This document shows positions 25,196-35,700 of a stretch of 64,000 nucleotides of DNA, one piece after another. Position 1 is the stretch's first letter. Every line of letters begins with the position of its first letter. The notes under the pieces are model-generated. The model searched no databases. It saw only the letters and a program-made list of their open reading frames with translations, and had not been told where the DNA came from. This DNA is from Methylomonas koyamae (GTDB taxonomy: Bacteria > Pseudomonadota > Gammaproteobacteria > Methylococcales > Methylomonadaceae), in the NCBI RefSeq assembly GCF_019669905.1, contig NZ_AP019777.1, positions 1,240,001 through 1,304,000 on the forward strand. The letters run 5' to 3'. Both the position numbers and the translations under genes were made by a program.

Positions 25196-26374
25196 ATGCC
25201 GAAACCAAAAACTCCGTTTAGATCGAACGCCCTTGACCGGCCGCAATTTCGATTCACCAACAAAGGCTGGCTACTGGCTGGGTTGTTGCCGCTTATGATG
25301 AACGCCGGATGCAGCGGCCAGGACAAACCCACACAATCGGTTGTCCGCCCGGTGAAGGTGTTTCGAATCGAACAAAACGCCGTCGCCGGCGCTAGAAGTT
25401 TTGCCGGGGAAGTCAGGGCAAGATTCGAGGCGCCCTTATCCTTCCGGGTGGCCGGTAAACTACTGGAGCGCAAAGTTGACGTTGGCGACCCGGTGCGTAA
25501 GGGCCAACTGCTGGCGATACTGGACGGCAACGATTACCGCCTTGCCGTGCAGGCCCTTAAGGCTCAGCTGGCTTCCGCGCAGGCCGACAGCAATTTCCTG
25601 CGCGACGACTTGACGAGATACCGCGAATTGCTGACCCAGCAAGTCATCAGTCCGCCGGAGTTCGAGCGGCATGAAACCGCTTATACCACGGCACGTGAGC
25701 GGACGGCGGCGCTGGAAGCGCAATTGGCCGAGGCGAATAACCAGCTGAGCTATACCGAATTGCATGCCGACCGCGACGGCGTGGTTACGGCCTTGGCTGT
25801 CGAGGCCGGACAGGTGCTGGCGGCCGGTCAGGCCGTGGTGACGCTGGCCCAGCTCGACGAAAGGGAAATCCACTTCGATGTGCCAGAACATCGTCTGACG
25901 GAGATTAAGAGCCAACAAGCCGTTGCTGTGTCGTTGTGGTCCGGCGATGATCGGCGGCTCAAGGCCAGAATCCGCGAAATCGCCTCGGCCGCCGAGCCGG
26001 CCAGCCGCACCTATCGCGTCAAGGCCACTTTGCTGGAAGGCCTGGACGCCGCGCAATTGGGCATGACGGCGACGGTGCATATCGATGCGAAAACCGCTTC
26101 CGGCATCGCCATCCCGCTTTCCGCCGTCTATACCCCGCAAAACCAGCCCGATCATCCCTTGGTATGGCTGATCGACGAGCAGGCGGCTACCGTCAAATCC
26201 GTGCCGGTTAAGCTGGACGAAACGTTGCCCGGCGAACGCATTGCCGTAGACGGACTCGCCGCCGACCAATTGCTGGTCAGCGCCGGCGTCCAGCGTCTGG
26301 CCGAAGGCCAGGCTGTGCGCTTGCCGGAAGAAAATGCATTGGCTAAGCATGGTGCAAAAGAGGGACAACTATGA
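25196..26374 (+). CDS. RND efflux periplasmic adaptor (membrane fusion protein)
   Basis: 392 residues from ATG 25196, preceded by GAAGGAGG. A lipobox-like leader (LLPLMMNAGCSGQD, Cys ~42) suggests a lipid-anchored protein. The barrel-sandwich hybrid halves (APLSFRVAGKLLERKVDVGD and ELHADRDGVVTALAVEAGQV) flank an alpha-hairpin coiled coil (LAVQALKAQLASAQADSNFL, TARERTAALEAQLAEANNQ). A beta-barrel and a C-terminal domain follow. It links the inner-membrane pump to the outer-membrane factor. The stop overlaps the pump start (ATGA). Confidence 0.95.
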   Translation: MPKPKTPFRSNALDRPQFRFTNKGWLLAGLLPLMMNAGCSGQDKPTQSVVRPVKVFRIEQNAVAGARSFAGEVRARFEAPLSFRVAGKLLERKVDVGDPVRKGQLLAILDGNDYRLAVQALKAQLASAQADSNFLRDDLTRYRELLTQQVISPPEFERHETAYTTARERTAALEAQLAEANNQLSYTELHADRDGVVTALAVEAGQVLAAGQAVVTLAQLDEREIHFDVPEHRLTEIKSQQAVAVSLWSGDDRRLKARIREIASAAEPASRTYRVKATLLEGLDAAQLGMTATVHIDAKTASGIAIPLSAVYTPQNQPDHPLVWLIDEQAATVKSVPVKLDETLPGERIAVDGLAADQLLVSAGVQRLAEGQAVRLPEENALAKHGAKEGQL

Positions 26375-29300
26375 AAGCGTTCAACCTCAGCGAGTGGGTG
26401 CTTAACCACCGTTCCTTCACCGGCTTCATGCTGGCATTGGTGGTGCTCGGTGGGGTGTTCGCCTATCACATGCTGGGCCAGCAAGAAGATCCGCCGTTCA
26501 CCTTCCGGATCATGGTGGTCAAAACCCTCTATCCCGGCGCCACCGCGCTGGAAGTGGAACAGCAGTTGACGGACCGGTTGGAAAAGAAAATCCAGGAGTT
26601 GCCTAATCTGGATTATCTGCGCAGCTATTCCAAACCCGGCGAATCGGTAATTTTCGTGACCCCGCGCGAAGATACGCCGGCCAAGGACATCCCGGAACTT
26701 TGGTATCAGGTGCGCAAAAAGGTCGACGACATCCGCATGACGCTGCCGCCCGGCAGCATAGGGCCGTTTTTCAACGACGAATTCGGCGATACCTACAGCC
26801 TGATTTACGCCTTCTCCGGCGAAGGTTTTAATTATGCCGACCTGAAATTAGCGGCCGATTCGGTCCGCCAACAGCTATTGCGGGTCAAGGATGTCGAGAA
26901 AGTCGATCTGATCGGCGTGCAGGACGAAAAGATTTTCGTCGAATTTTCCGACAAGAAACTGGCCGAACTGGGACTGGATACGGCGGCGGTTGCCGGGGCT
27001 TTACAGGCGCAGAACGGTATGGCGCCGGCCGGCACCGTGTTTTCCGCGCAACGCAATCTGCCGATACGCCTGACCGGCTCGTTTGACTCGGAAGACAGCG
27101 TCGCCAATATGGCGGTACGCATCGCTAATCGCACCTTCAAGGTCAAGGATTTTGCCCAGGTGACGCGCGGCTATGTCGATCCCGCCGAATTCAAGATGCG
27201 CTTCAACGGCAAACCGGCCCTCGGCCTCGGCGTGACGATGAACAAGAAAGGCAACGTGATCGCCCTGGGAAAAAACCTGGAGGATACGCTGGCCGGCATC
27301 AAAAACGAGTTGCCGTTGGGTATGGACGTGGAGCCGGTCGCCAATCAAGCGCATGTGGTGAAAAACCAGATGGCGGAATTCGGCCAAACCTTCTTCGAAG
27401 CCCTGGCGACCGTGTTGGTGGTCAGTTTCTTGAGCCTGGGCTGGCGCACCGGGTCCGTGGTGGCGTTGACCGTGCCGCTGGTGTTGGCCGCCACCTTGCT
27501 GGTGATGCTGTTGTGCGGCATCGATTTGCAACGGATTTCCTTGGGGGCTTTGATTTTGGCGCTGGGCCTGTTGGTGGACGATGCAATGATTGCCGTTGAG
27601 ATGATGGCGCGCAAGCTGGAAGAAGGCTGGGATCGGATGCGCGCCGCGACCTATGCGTACACGGCCACGGCCTTTCCGATGCTGACTGGCACCTTGATCA
27701 CCATCGCCGGTTTCCTGCCGGTGGGTCTGGCGCAATCCTCGGCCGGCGAATACACCGTGGCGATTTTTCAGGTGGTTGGCATATCCTTGATACTGTCCTG
27801 GATAGGCGCGGTGGTGTTCACCCCGTATTTAGGGTTTTTGATCCTTAAGGTGCATGCCAACGCCGATGGCCCGATCCACGATTTGTTCGATACGCCGTTC
27901 TACAACCGCTTGCGCCGCTGGGTGGATGCATGCGTGGCGCACCGGAAGAAGGTGATTATCGCCACGCTGGGCTTGTTCGGTCTCGGCGTCGTGGCTTTAA
28001 CCCACGTTCCCGAACAGTTCTTCCCGCTGTCCAACCGGCCGGAAGTCATCGTCAATCTTTGGCTGCCGGAGGGTAGTGCCTTCGAGCAAACCGAAGCCGC
28101 CGCCAAGCGCATGGAAGCGCTGTTAGCTAAGGACGAGGATGTGGAACACGTCGCCAGCTATGTCGGTAGCGGCACGCCGAGGTTTTTCATGCTGATCGTG
28201 CAGCAATTGGCGAATACCAATCTGGCCGAATTGGTGGTGATGACCAAGGATAACCAGGCGCGTGAACGGGTGATGCAGCGCGTCCGGCAGATACTTGAAA
28301 CCGACTTTCCGAATGTCAGGGGCCGGGTGAAGCGGCTCAATGTCGGGCCGCCGATGGATTATCCGTTGGCGTTCAGGGTGCTGGGCGAAAACCCCAACAT
28401 CGTGCGCGGCATTGCCGAGCGGGTGGCCGAGGTCGTGCGCAACCATCCCGGCACCGTGGACGTCAACGACGACTGGCATGACCGCATGCCGTCGTTCCGT
28501 CTGATGTTGGATCAGGACAAGGCGCGCGCCCTCGGCGTTTCGACGGCCAGTTTGTCGCAAGCCTTGCAGGCGCATTACGCCGGCATCCCGGTCGGGCAGT
28601 TGCGCGAACAGGATAAATTGATCGACATCGTCTGGCGGGCCAGTCCCGAATTGCGAACAGCCGCCGACGAATTGCCGGATGTCGCGGTGCGCACCGCCAA
28701 CGGCAAGGCGGTAGCGCTGTCGCAGTTCGTCAAGTTCGAGACCGTGTTCGAAGACGGCGTGCGCTGGCGGCGCAATCGCTTCCCGACTATCTCGGTGCGC
28801 GCCGACGTGGCCGACGGCAAGATGGCCCCGGACGTGGCGGCGGAAATCGTCCCGAAACTTAAACCGATACAGGACAGCCTGCCGGCGGGTTATTTCATCG
28901 AAACCGGCGGTTCTAAGGAAGACGCGGTGAACGCGCAAAAGTCTATCCTGATCTGGATTCCGCTGGTGCTGATCGTCACGCTGATTTTATTGATGATGCA
29001 GCTGCAGAATCTGTCCAGGACGTTCATGGTGTTCAGCACCGCCCCGCTGGGCGTGATCGGCGCCGCCTTCGCCTTGCTGTTGTTTGGAGCGCCGTTCGGC
29101 TTCGTGGCGCTGCTCGGCATCCTGGCGCTGGCCGGCATGATCATGCGCAACTCGGTGATTCTGGTGGATCAGATCGATCAGGATGAAAAATCAGGACTCG
29201 ACACCTGGTCGGCCATCGTCGAATCGACGGTGCGGCGCTTCCGGCCGATCATGCTGACTGCGGCGGCGGCCATCCTGGCGATGATCCCGCTGTCGCGCAA

Positions 29301-29451
29301 CGATTTCTTCGGCCCGCAGGCCATCGCCATCATGGGCGGATTGACGGTGGCGACCGTGTTGACGGTGTTCTTCCTGCCGGCGCTGTATGCGGCTTGGTTT
29401 AGGGTGGAGCGTGCCGATGCAAAAACTCCCTCTCTCACCGGGATAGGGTAA
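26371..29451 (+). CDS. RND-family efflux pump, inner-membrane permease
   Basis: 1026 residues, normal length for the AcrB/HAE family. Twelve membrane segments are expected. The TM4 proton-relay motif is seen as GLLVDDAMIAVEMM (paired Asp ~405-406). The porter domains lie between TM1-TM2 and TM7-TM8; the repeat symmetry is visible in the two halves (MIRNSVILVDQIDQD-like motif MRNSVILVDQID near ~925). It probably exports organic compounds with the upstream adaptor and the downstream outer-membrane factor. Substrate is unknown; the proteins are of the type common in TetR-controlled multidrug or solvent operons. Confidence 0.96.
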   Translation: MKAFNLSEWVLNHRSFTGFMLALVVLGGVFAYHMLGQQEDPPFTFRIMVVKTLYPGATALEVEQQLTDRLEKKIQELPNLDYLRSYSKPGESVIFVTPREDTPAKDIPELWYQVRKKVDDIRMTLPPGSIGPFFNDEFGDTYSLIYAFSGEGFNYADLKLAADSVRQQLLRVKDVEKVDLIGVQDEKIFVEFSDKKLAELGLDTAAVAGALQAQNGMAPAGTVFSAQRNLPIRLTGSFDSEDSVANMAVRIANRTFKVKDFAQVTRGYVDPAEFKMRFNGKPALGLGVTMNKKGNVIALGKNLEDTLAGIKNELPLGMDVEPVANQAHVVKNQMAEFGQTFFEALATVLVVSFLSLGWRTGSVVALTVPLVLAATLLVMLLCGIDLQRISLGALILALGLLVDDAMIAVEMMARKLEEGWDRMRAATYAYTATAFPMLTGTLITIAGFLPVGLAQSSAGEYTVAIFQVVGISLILSWIGAVVFTPYLGFLILKVHANADGPIHDLFDTPFYNRLRRWVDACVAHRKKVIIATLGLFGLGVVALTHVPEQFFPLSNRPEVIVNLWLPEGSAFEQTEAAAKRMEALLAKDEDVEHVASYVGSGTPRFFMLIVQQLANTNLAELVVMTKDNQARERVMQRVRQILETDFPNVRGRVKRLNVGPPMDYPLAFRVLGENPNIVRGIAERVAEVVRNHPGTVDVNDDWHDRMPSFRLMLDQDKARALGVSTASLSQALQAHYAGIPVGQLREQDKLIDIVWRASPELRTAADELPDVAVRTANGKAVALSQFVKFETVFEDGVRWRRNRFPTISVRADVADGKMAPDVAAEIVPKLKPIQDSLPAGYFIETGGSKEDAVNAQKSILIWIPLVLIVTLILLMMQLQNLSRTFMVFSTAPLGVIGAAFALLLFGAPFGFVALLGILALAGMIMRNSVILVDQIDQDEKSGLDTWSAIVESTVRRFRPIMLTAAAAILAMIPLSRNDFFGPQAIAIMGGLTVATVLTVFFLPALYAAWFRVERADAKTPSLTGIG

Positions 29452-29457
29452 AACTAA

Positions 29458-29534
29458 ATGTAGGTTGGGCTGAATGCAATGAAGCCCAACGGTTTGATTT
29501 TGTTGGGCTTCGCGTTGCTCAGCCCAACCTACAT
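29458..29534. repeat. Long imperfect palindromic repeat (TAGGTTGGGCTGA type)
   Basis: Outer arms ATGTAGGTTGGGCTGA (29458-29473) and its exact complement (29519-29534) enclose a second pair, GAAGCCCAAC (29481-29490) and GTTGGGCTTC (29502-29511), so nearly the whole 77 bp can fold into one hairpin. Similar sequences are widely scattered in proteobacterial genomes. It follows the pump gene and may end or stabilise that transcript. Confidence 0.7.
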
Positions 29535-29544
29535 TGCAACAGTC

Positions 29545-29620
29545 GTAGGGTACGCACCGCGTACCTTTTTAAAGCCTCTACAAATGTTAAAGCCCAGAAG
29601 GTACGCGGTGCGTACCCTAC
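29545..29620. repeat. Palindromic repeat, type GTAGGGTACGC (copy C)
   Basis: Perfect 21-base inverted arms (29545-29565 and 29600-29620) around a 34-nt loop. It has the same layout as the element before mxaJ (copy A), with matched changes in the two arms. It lies between the pump gene and the outer-membrane factor gene, close to the latter's start. Confidence 0.8.
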
Positions 29621-29642
29621 GCGGAGCCCACGGAGTTTTACG

Positions 29643-31106
29643 ATGAATAACCGATATTTAATACCGCTAACCCTACTGTCCCTGGCTAGTCTAATCGCCT
29701 GCACGCCAACCCGCGTCGGCGACCAGGTGGCGCTCAATAGCCCGGCAACCTGGCAACATGCGCCCAATACTCAAACCACCGAAACGGTGGACCTTAAGAC
29801 TTGGTGGCAAGGGTTCAACGATCCCTTGCTGAACGAGTTGATAGACAAAGCCTTGGCTGCCAACCACGATCTGAAAATCGCCACCGCTCGGGTCCGCGAA
29901 GCCAGCGCGATGGTCACCGTCGCCGAAGCGGCTCTTTATCCCAGCCTGGATTTCTCGATCTCCGGCGGCCGGGAAAAACGCATCGACCGCATCGTTGGCG
30001 TACCGGACGGGCAAGGCATGAAATTGATTACGCCGACCGCCGATGCCGTCAGCGGCGGATTGGCGGCGCGCTGGGAAATCGACGTGTTTGGCGGCCGGCA
30101 TCTGGAAGCGGAAGCCGCTGCCGCGCAAGCCCAAGGCAGCCGGGAAGGCTTGCATGCGGCGCAAGTCGGTCTGTTGGCCCAGGTGGCGACCAATTATCTG
30201 GAACTGCGCGGCGTGCAGCAACGCATCGGCATTCTGCAAGAAAACATAGCCTTGCAACGCGAACGGCTGAGGACATTGCAGGCGTTTGTTAAAGCCGGAC
30301 TGGCTAACGAGGCCGATCTGGCTCGTCAGCAAACGCTGTTGCAGGGCACCGAAGCGACGCTGCCGCAACTGACTAACGCCGAGCAAAACCTGATCCATCG
30401 CTTGGGCGTATTGCTGGGCGAGCCGCCGGAAAACCTGGGAGCGCGGCTGGCCGTCGCAGGCCCGTTGCCGAAGCAAGCGCCGGTCATGCCCAATTTGCTT
30501 CCGGCTGAACTACTCGCGCAACGTCCCGATTTGCGCCTGGCGCAAACCGAAGTCAGCGCGGCGGCGGCCAGTCTGGGTTCGGCGCGGGCCGATCTTTATC
30601 CCAAGATAGTTTTGTCGGTCAGCGGCGGTCTCGGCGCGCTGGCGGTCGGCGGTTTTCCGAGTCTGGCCGATAGCGTTTATGCGCTGGGTTCCGGCATTTC
30701 CGCGCCTATCTTCAACGCCGGCCGCATCCGCGCCCAGATTACCGCCGCCGATGGGCGGCTGGAGCAAGTTGCGGCTAATTATGAGAAGACTTTTTTGCTG
30801 GCATTGGAAGACGTGGAAAACGCCTTCGTCGCCCACCGTTCCGCTACCGATAGCTTTAGCCGTTTAACCGAAGCGGAAGCCTCGGCGGAAAAAGCCTACC
30901 GGCTGGTCGATACCTTGTATAGTCGCGGCGCAGGGAATTATTTGGCTGTTCTGGATGCCCAACGCGGTAAGCTGGCTGTCAGCGACGAACGCGCCAAAGC
31001 CGAAACGGCCGTCAGTGTGGCGATGGTATCGTTGTACCGGGCGTTCGGCGGCGGCTGGACGGCTAATTCGACGAACAGCGCTGTCGATACAGCCTTTATG
31101 CCTTGA
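29643..31106 (+). CDS. Outer-membrane efflux factor (NodT/OprM family lipoprotein)
   Basis: 487 residues. Lipoprotein signal LASLIACTPTRVG (Cys ~20). The TolC-like repeat structure is visible: DLKTWWQGFNDPLLNELIDKALAANHDLKIATARV, then FSISGGREKRIDR and LAARWEIDVFGG in the first half, and RPDLRLAQTEVSAAAASLGSARADLYPKIVLSVSGG with FNAGRIRAQI in the second. It forms the outer-membrane exit duct for the RND pump encoded upstream. The two palindromic repeats between pump and this gene could lower its expression or host a separate promoter. Confidence 0.95.
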   Translation: MNNRYLIPLTLLSLASLIACTPTRVGDQVALNSPATWQHAPNTQTTETVDLKTWWQGFNDPLLNELIDKALAANHDLKIATARVREASAMVTVAEAALYPSLDFSISGGREKRIDRIVGVPDGQGMKLITPTADAVSGGLAARWEIDVFGGRHLEAEAAAAQAQGSREGLHAAQVGLLAQVATNYLELRGVQQRIGILQENIALQRERLRTLQAFVKAGLANEADLARQQTLLQGTEATLPQLTNAEQNLIHRLGVLLGEPPENLGARLAVAGPLPKQAPVMPNLLPAELLAQRPDLRLAQTEVSAAAASLGSARADLYPKIVLSVSGGLGALAVGGFPSLADSVYALGSGISAPIFNAGRIRAQITAADGRLEQVAANYEKTFLLALEDVENAFVAHRSATDSFSRLTEAEASAEKAYRLVDTLYSRGAGNYLAVLDAQRGKLAVSDERAKAETAVSVAMVSLYRAFGGGWTANSTNSAVDTAFMP

Positions 31107-31598
31107 TCGGCGCAGCATACAGGACTGCACTGAAAGTACTTGGAAAAGCAATCAAAACCATCGCCGGGTTCCGCATTCATCAAGTATTTGGCGTTTTTTT
31201 ATGCACCCAAGCCAATCGCGACGATCACCGCATGTTTTAATCGTTTGTTTTCGCTTAAAGATTCGGGGCACGGTAGCTATCGCAGAAGCACTAAATTAGA
31301 ACGTAGAACGCAAAGAATCCGAATGTTACGAATTCGCTGAATCCTCAAACTGGACGGTTTTAGATGTGCATTTTTGGACGATAGCGGCTCGCTTTCGGCG
31401 AAAGCCAACGTAACTGCACCCAGCCGCGAGGCAATGTATGTCTCGAATGGAACTCGACCGCGCTGCTTGGTGGACGGCCAGGGGAATCGCGGTTTGTACG
31501 GCATCGAGGCGAATGGTTGTTTTCCCTCTCCGGCCTGCGCGGTTTTTCTTGGTAAGCTATGCAGCCATTTCAACCAACGCGTGCCAACGGAGATAAAG
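31107..31598. other. Intergenic region without recognisable features
   Basis: 492 bp between the efflux operon and a secreted-protein gene. A 98-codon frame on the minus strand (31277-31573) has no ribosome-binding site and an odd composition, and I do not accept it as a gene. No tRNA, convincing terminator or shared repeat was seen. Confidence 0.45.
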
Positions 31599-32000
31599 AT
31601 GACTACGATTTTTCGCCTTACCGCTGTCTGTTTGTTAAGCCTGAGCGCCGATATCGCTTACGCCTACGGCAGCAGCCAAAGTTCGAGCCACTGCGATAAG
31701 CCGACGTTTTCCGAGTTTCAACCGGCTGCCAACAAATATTTGCAGTCGTTTCAGGAGTTTTCGCTGTCGGCGTCCGCCAACACGACGCCGACGTCCATTG
31801 TTGTGCATGTCGGTGCCGGCGATATCAAATACGAATATACGGCCAAGGAGTTATACATTAGCCAGCACAAGAGCGGACGCTACGAGGTGCGCGGCAAGAT
31901 AGAGCGGCCGATCGAGCACGGTTTTGTCCGGGTCAGCGTCACGGCCCACAGTAAGCCGGGCTGCGAGAAAACCGACGGCTATCTGGTCAGGATTCAATAA
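31599..32000 (+). CDS. Secreted hypothetical protein, 133 aa
   Basis: 133 residues from ATG 31599, preceded by CGGAGAT. Signal peptide MTTIFRLTAVCLLSLSADIAYA, then a Ser-rich start (YGSSQSSSHCDKPTFSEFQP) and a beta-rich domain: TPTSIVVHVGAGDIKYEYTA, GRYEVRGKIERP, HGFVRVSVTAHSKPGC. Two cysteines (~34, ~122) could form a disulfide in the periplasm. It resembles a small beta-sandwich domain such as those that bind metals or sulfur compounds, but I cannot name the family. It is convergent with the peroxiredoxin gene. Confidence 0.7.
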   Translation: MTTIFRLTAVCLLSLSADIAYAYGSSQSSSHCDKPTFSEFQPAANKYLQSFQEFSLSASANTTPTSIVVHVGAGDIKYEYTAKELYISQHKSGRYEVRGKIERPIEHGFVRVSVTAHSKPGCEKTDGYLVRIQ

Positions 32001-32019
32001 GTCGCCAGCCGGCCGGTTC

Positions 32020-32550
32020 TCAGGGCTTGGCCTGCAACTGCTTCAGTGCCGCCGCCACTTTTTGCGCATCCAGCGCCGGGTCGACGTCGTCGTCGATACG
32101 GCGCACCTTCAACTCCGGATCGATGATGAAGGTCCAGCGTTTGGCCATGGTTAACACCGGCATTTTCGCGCCGTAAGCCTCGGTGACCTTGGCGTCGGGG
32201 TCGGACAGCAGCGTGAAGCTGAGTTTATGTTCGCGGTGGAAGTTGGCCAGTTCGGTCACGCTATCGGTACTCAGGCCGTAAACCTCGGCGCCCTGCTGGC
32301 GGATGGCTTGTATCGCATCGCGGAAGGCGCAAGCTTGGGCGGTGCATCCCGGCGTTCCGGCTTTAGGATAAAAATACAATACGGTCCAGCCGTTGCCGCG
32401 GCGCGCATTCAAATCGAAATCGTCGCCACTCTGGGTTTTGGCTTGAAACGCCGGGGCGGAATCGCCAACCTGCAATTGCTCGGCAGCAGCCGATGGTAGC
32501 CGGCATAACAGCAGCAGAAGCGGGATCAACACGGTAATGGGGGTTTTCAT
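32020..32550 (-). CDS. Secreted peroxiredoxin (BCP/PrxQ type)
   Basis: 176 residues from ATG 32550. Signal peptide (VLIPLLLLLCRLPSAAA) points to the periplasm. AhpC/TSA-Prx fold: LQVGDSAPAFQAKTQSGDDF, VLYFYPKAGTPGCTAQACAFRD with peroxidatic Cys (~66) and a second Cys five residues on (~71), as in atypical two-Cys PrxQ enzymes. LLSDPDAKVTEAYGA and RWTFIIDPELKVR follow. It reduces peroxides, probably protecting periplasmic oxidation enzymes. An earlier in-frame ATG at 32607 is less likely because it puts 19 hydrophilic residues before the signal peptide. Confidence 0.92.
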   Translation of the reverse strand: MKTPITVLIPLLLLLCRLPSAAAEQLQVGDSAPAFQAKTQSGDDFDLNARRGNGWTVLYFYPKAGTPGCTAQACAFRDAIQAIRQQGAEVYGLSTDSVTELANFHREHKLSFTLLSDPDAKVTEAYGAKMPVLTMAKRWTFIIDPELKVRRIDDDVDPALDAQKVAAALKQLQAKP

Positions 32551-32795
32551 CTGATCGTCCTCGGAAGTCTGGTGGAGCTGGGGTTGGCGTCGGCCATTGT
32601 CGATCAATCAATGCGGTTACGGTAGCATTTGTTGGCCGGCGCCCAAAAAAGTTGTGCCTCGTGGCTAAAAATCGGGAGCGGAGACGCGGCGGCGTAGCCG
32701 GCAGTGTGGAATAATCGCCTCGTTCGCAGCACAAATCCCGCCGGCGGCGTTGGGTTCGCCCAGTGCCGTAGGGATTACCACTAAGGAATAAGCCC

Positions 32796-35700
32796 ATGAT
32801 TTGGCAGCGCCGTCATTCCCGCCTATCGAATAGCCTCTGGCTCAGCGCGTTGGCCTTGCTGTTGCTTGCCGGTTCGGTTTTCTATTGCATCGGCAACGAA
32901 AACCGGATCGGCCGTGACTACCGGCTTGGGTTGGACGCATACCGTCTGGTCGACGAGTTGGATAAGGCATCCGGCGAAGCTTGGCGTATGGCGCTCGGCT
33001 ACATCGTCAGCGGCGATCCGGAGTACCGGCGCCGATACCGGGAAGTGGCGGAATTGCGCGGCGGCGACCGGCCGGATGCCTGGCAAGACGCCGGGTTTAC
33101 CGTCGAAGAACTGGCGAAACTGGCCGAAGCCAAAGCCAAAGCCGGCGAACTGGCGGCCATCGAGCTCGCTGCGATGCAACTGGCCGAAACCGCCGACCCG
33201 GCGGATGCCGCCAACCGCTTCCGGGCGGCGTCTATGCTGGATAACCCGGCTTACCGTCGGGCCAATGCGGAATGGATTCGCAGCATCGGCGAGGCGCGCG
33301 GCATGGTGCAGATGCGCAGCGAGCGCTCGGCTCGACAACAGGCCGAAATGGCTTGGCTGCTGCGGATTAGTATCGCCGTCGCCGGTCTGCTGCTGGTGCT
33401 GGGGTTGAGGTGGGTCTACCGCACCGTCTACGCCATCCTCGGTGCATCGCCGGAACAAGTGCACCAGCAAATCGCCGAATTGGGCCGCGGCGATTTTAGC
33501 CAGCCCGTAGCGGTGCCCGCCAACTTGCACAATAGCGTGATGGGATGGTTGTCGGAAACCCAGCGCCAATTGGCCAGGATCGACGCCGACCGCAGAAGCG
33601 CCGAAGCGAAAACCCTGCGCCTGACCCAGCTTTACGCCGCGTTGAGCCAATGCAACCAGGCGATTGTCCGTTGCAATTCCGAAGCCGAGTTGTTTCCGCA
33701 AATCTGCCGCGATGCCGTCATGTTCGGCGGCATGAAAATGGCTTGGGTCGGCATGCTCGACCCCAGCGGGCAAACGGTGGTGCCGGTGGCGAGTTACGGT
33801 AGCGGCGTCGAATATCTGGCCGGCATCGCGATCGGTGTCGATGCCAAGCACGGTAACGGTTGCGGCCCGACCGGGACCGCGCTGCGGGAGGATAAGGCCT
33901 ACTGGTGCCAGGATTATCTGCACGATCCGACCACGGCGGCTTGGCACGAGCGCGGCGCCCAATTCGGCTGGCGGGCGTCGGCGGCATTGCCGTTGCACAA
34001 AAACGGCGTGCCGGTCGGAACGCTGAATTTATACGCCGATAGCGTAAACGCTTTCGATTTTGCCGCCCGCAACTTGCTGCTGGAAATGGCGATGGACATC
34101 GACCACGCCTTGAAGGGTTTCGAACGCGAGGCCGAGCGCCGGCACGCCCTGCAAATGGAAATCTTGCGCACCTTCATGCTGGAGCGGCTAAATAGCGGCG
34201 GTTCGTTGCGGGAATTACTGGACGAGGTGGTACGCAAGCTGGAAAGCGCCATGCCGGATTGTATTTGTTCGGTATTGCTGCTGGACGAAGGCGGGCGACA
34301 TTTGCGCGTTGCCGCGGCACCCGGGTTGCCCGATTTTTACAACCGGGCGATCGACGGCGCCGAGATCGGGCCGGGAGTCGGTTCTTGCGGCAATAGCGCA
34401 TTCACCGGGCAACGTACCGTCGTCGCCGACATCGCCCGGCATCCGTACTGGGCGAATTATAAAACCCTGGCCGAGCAAGCCGGACTCGGCGCTTGCTGGT
34501 CCGAGCCGATCTTGGGTGCCGCCAAAAAGGTGCTGGGCACCTTCGCCATTTACCAGCGCTATCCGGCGTCCCCGGACAATTTCGCCTTACGCCTGCTGGA
34601 TATGGTTGCCCATTTCGTGGCGTTGGCTATCGAACGCAAGCAGGCCGAGGAACACATTTACCAGTTGGCGAATTACGATCCGTTGACCGGACTGCCCAAC
34701 CGCGGCCAGCTTAATAACCATTTGAAGTATGCGTTGGGTCTGGCCAGGCGCACCAATGGCCAACTGGCACTGATGTTTCTGGATATCGACCACTTCAAGG
34801 ACGTTAACGATACCTTGGGGCACAGCATCGGCGATGCCTTGCTGGTCGAATTGGCCAATCGGTTGCGCGCCGCACTGCGGGCTGAGGATATCGTCACCCG
34901 GCTGGGCGGCGACGAGTTCATCGTCTTGTTGCCCGGAGCCAACGCCAACGCTGCCGCCTATATTGCCCAAAAATTGCTGGACGCGATTTCCGCACCGTTC
35001 CGCATCGAGCACTACGATTTGAACATGAGCGCATCGATCGGCATCGCGCTGTATCCGAACGACGGCGAGGATCTGGAAACCTTATCGAAAAGCGCCGATA
35101 CCGCAATGTACCGGGTGAAGCTGGAAGGCCGCCACGGTTGCCGCTTCTTCACGCCGGAAATGCACGCCAATTCGGCGCGCAATCTGCAGTTGGTCAACGG
35201 CCTGCGCCATGCGCTGGAGCGCGGCGAATTGGAGTTGCACTACCAGCCGCAATTGTCGCTGAAAACCGGCAAGGTGACCGGTGCCGAAGCCTTGTTGCGT
35301 TGGCGGCATCCGGAGTTGGGCCAGGTGTCGCCGGCCGAATTCATTCCGGTGGCCGAGGACAGCGGTTTGATCCTGCCGATCGGCGAATGGGTGATCAGAA
35401 CCGCCGTGCGCCAAGCCAGGCAGATTATGGCGGACGGGCTGGGGCCGCTGGTCATGGCCGTGAATTTGTCGGCGGTGCAATTCAGCCAACCGACATTGCC
35501 GGATTTGGTGGGCAGCATTCTGGACCAGGAAGGGTTACCGCCGGAATATCTGGAACTGGAATTGACCGAACGGGTGGCGATGAACCAACCGCATGCCGCG
35601 ATTGCGGCGATGGATAATCTGCACCGGCGCGGTATCCGGATGTCTATCGACGATTTCGGCACCGGCTATTCGTCGTTGAGCTACCTGAAGAAATTCAAAG

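Noticed and set aside
31277..31573. 98-codon minus-strand frame in the 492-bp gap
   Set aside because: No ribosome-binding site, odd composition, no partner gene. It could be part of a dispersed noncoding repeat, which a genome BLASTN would show.
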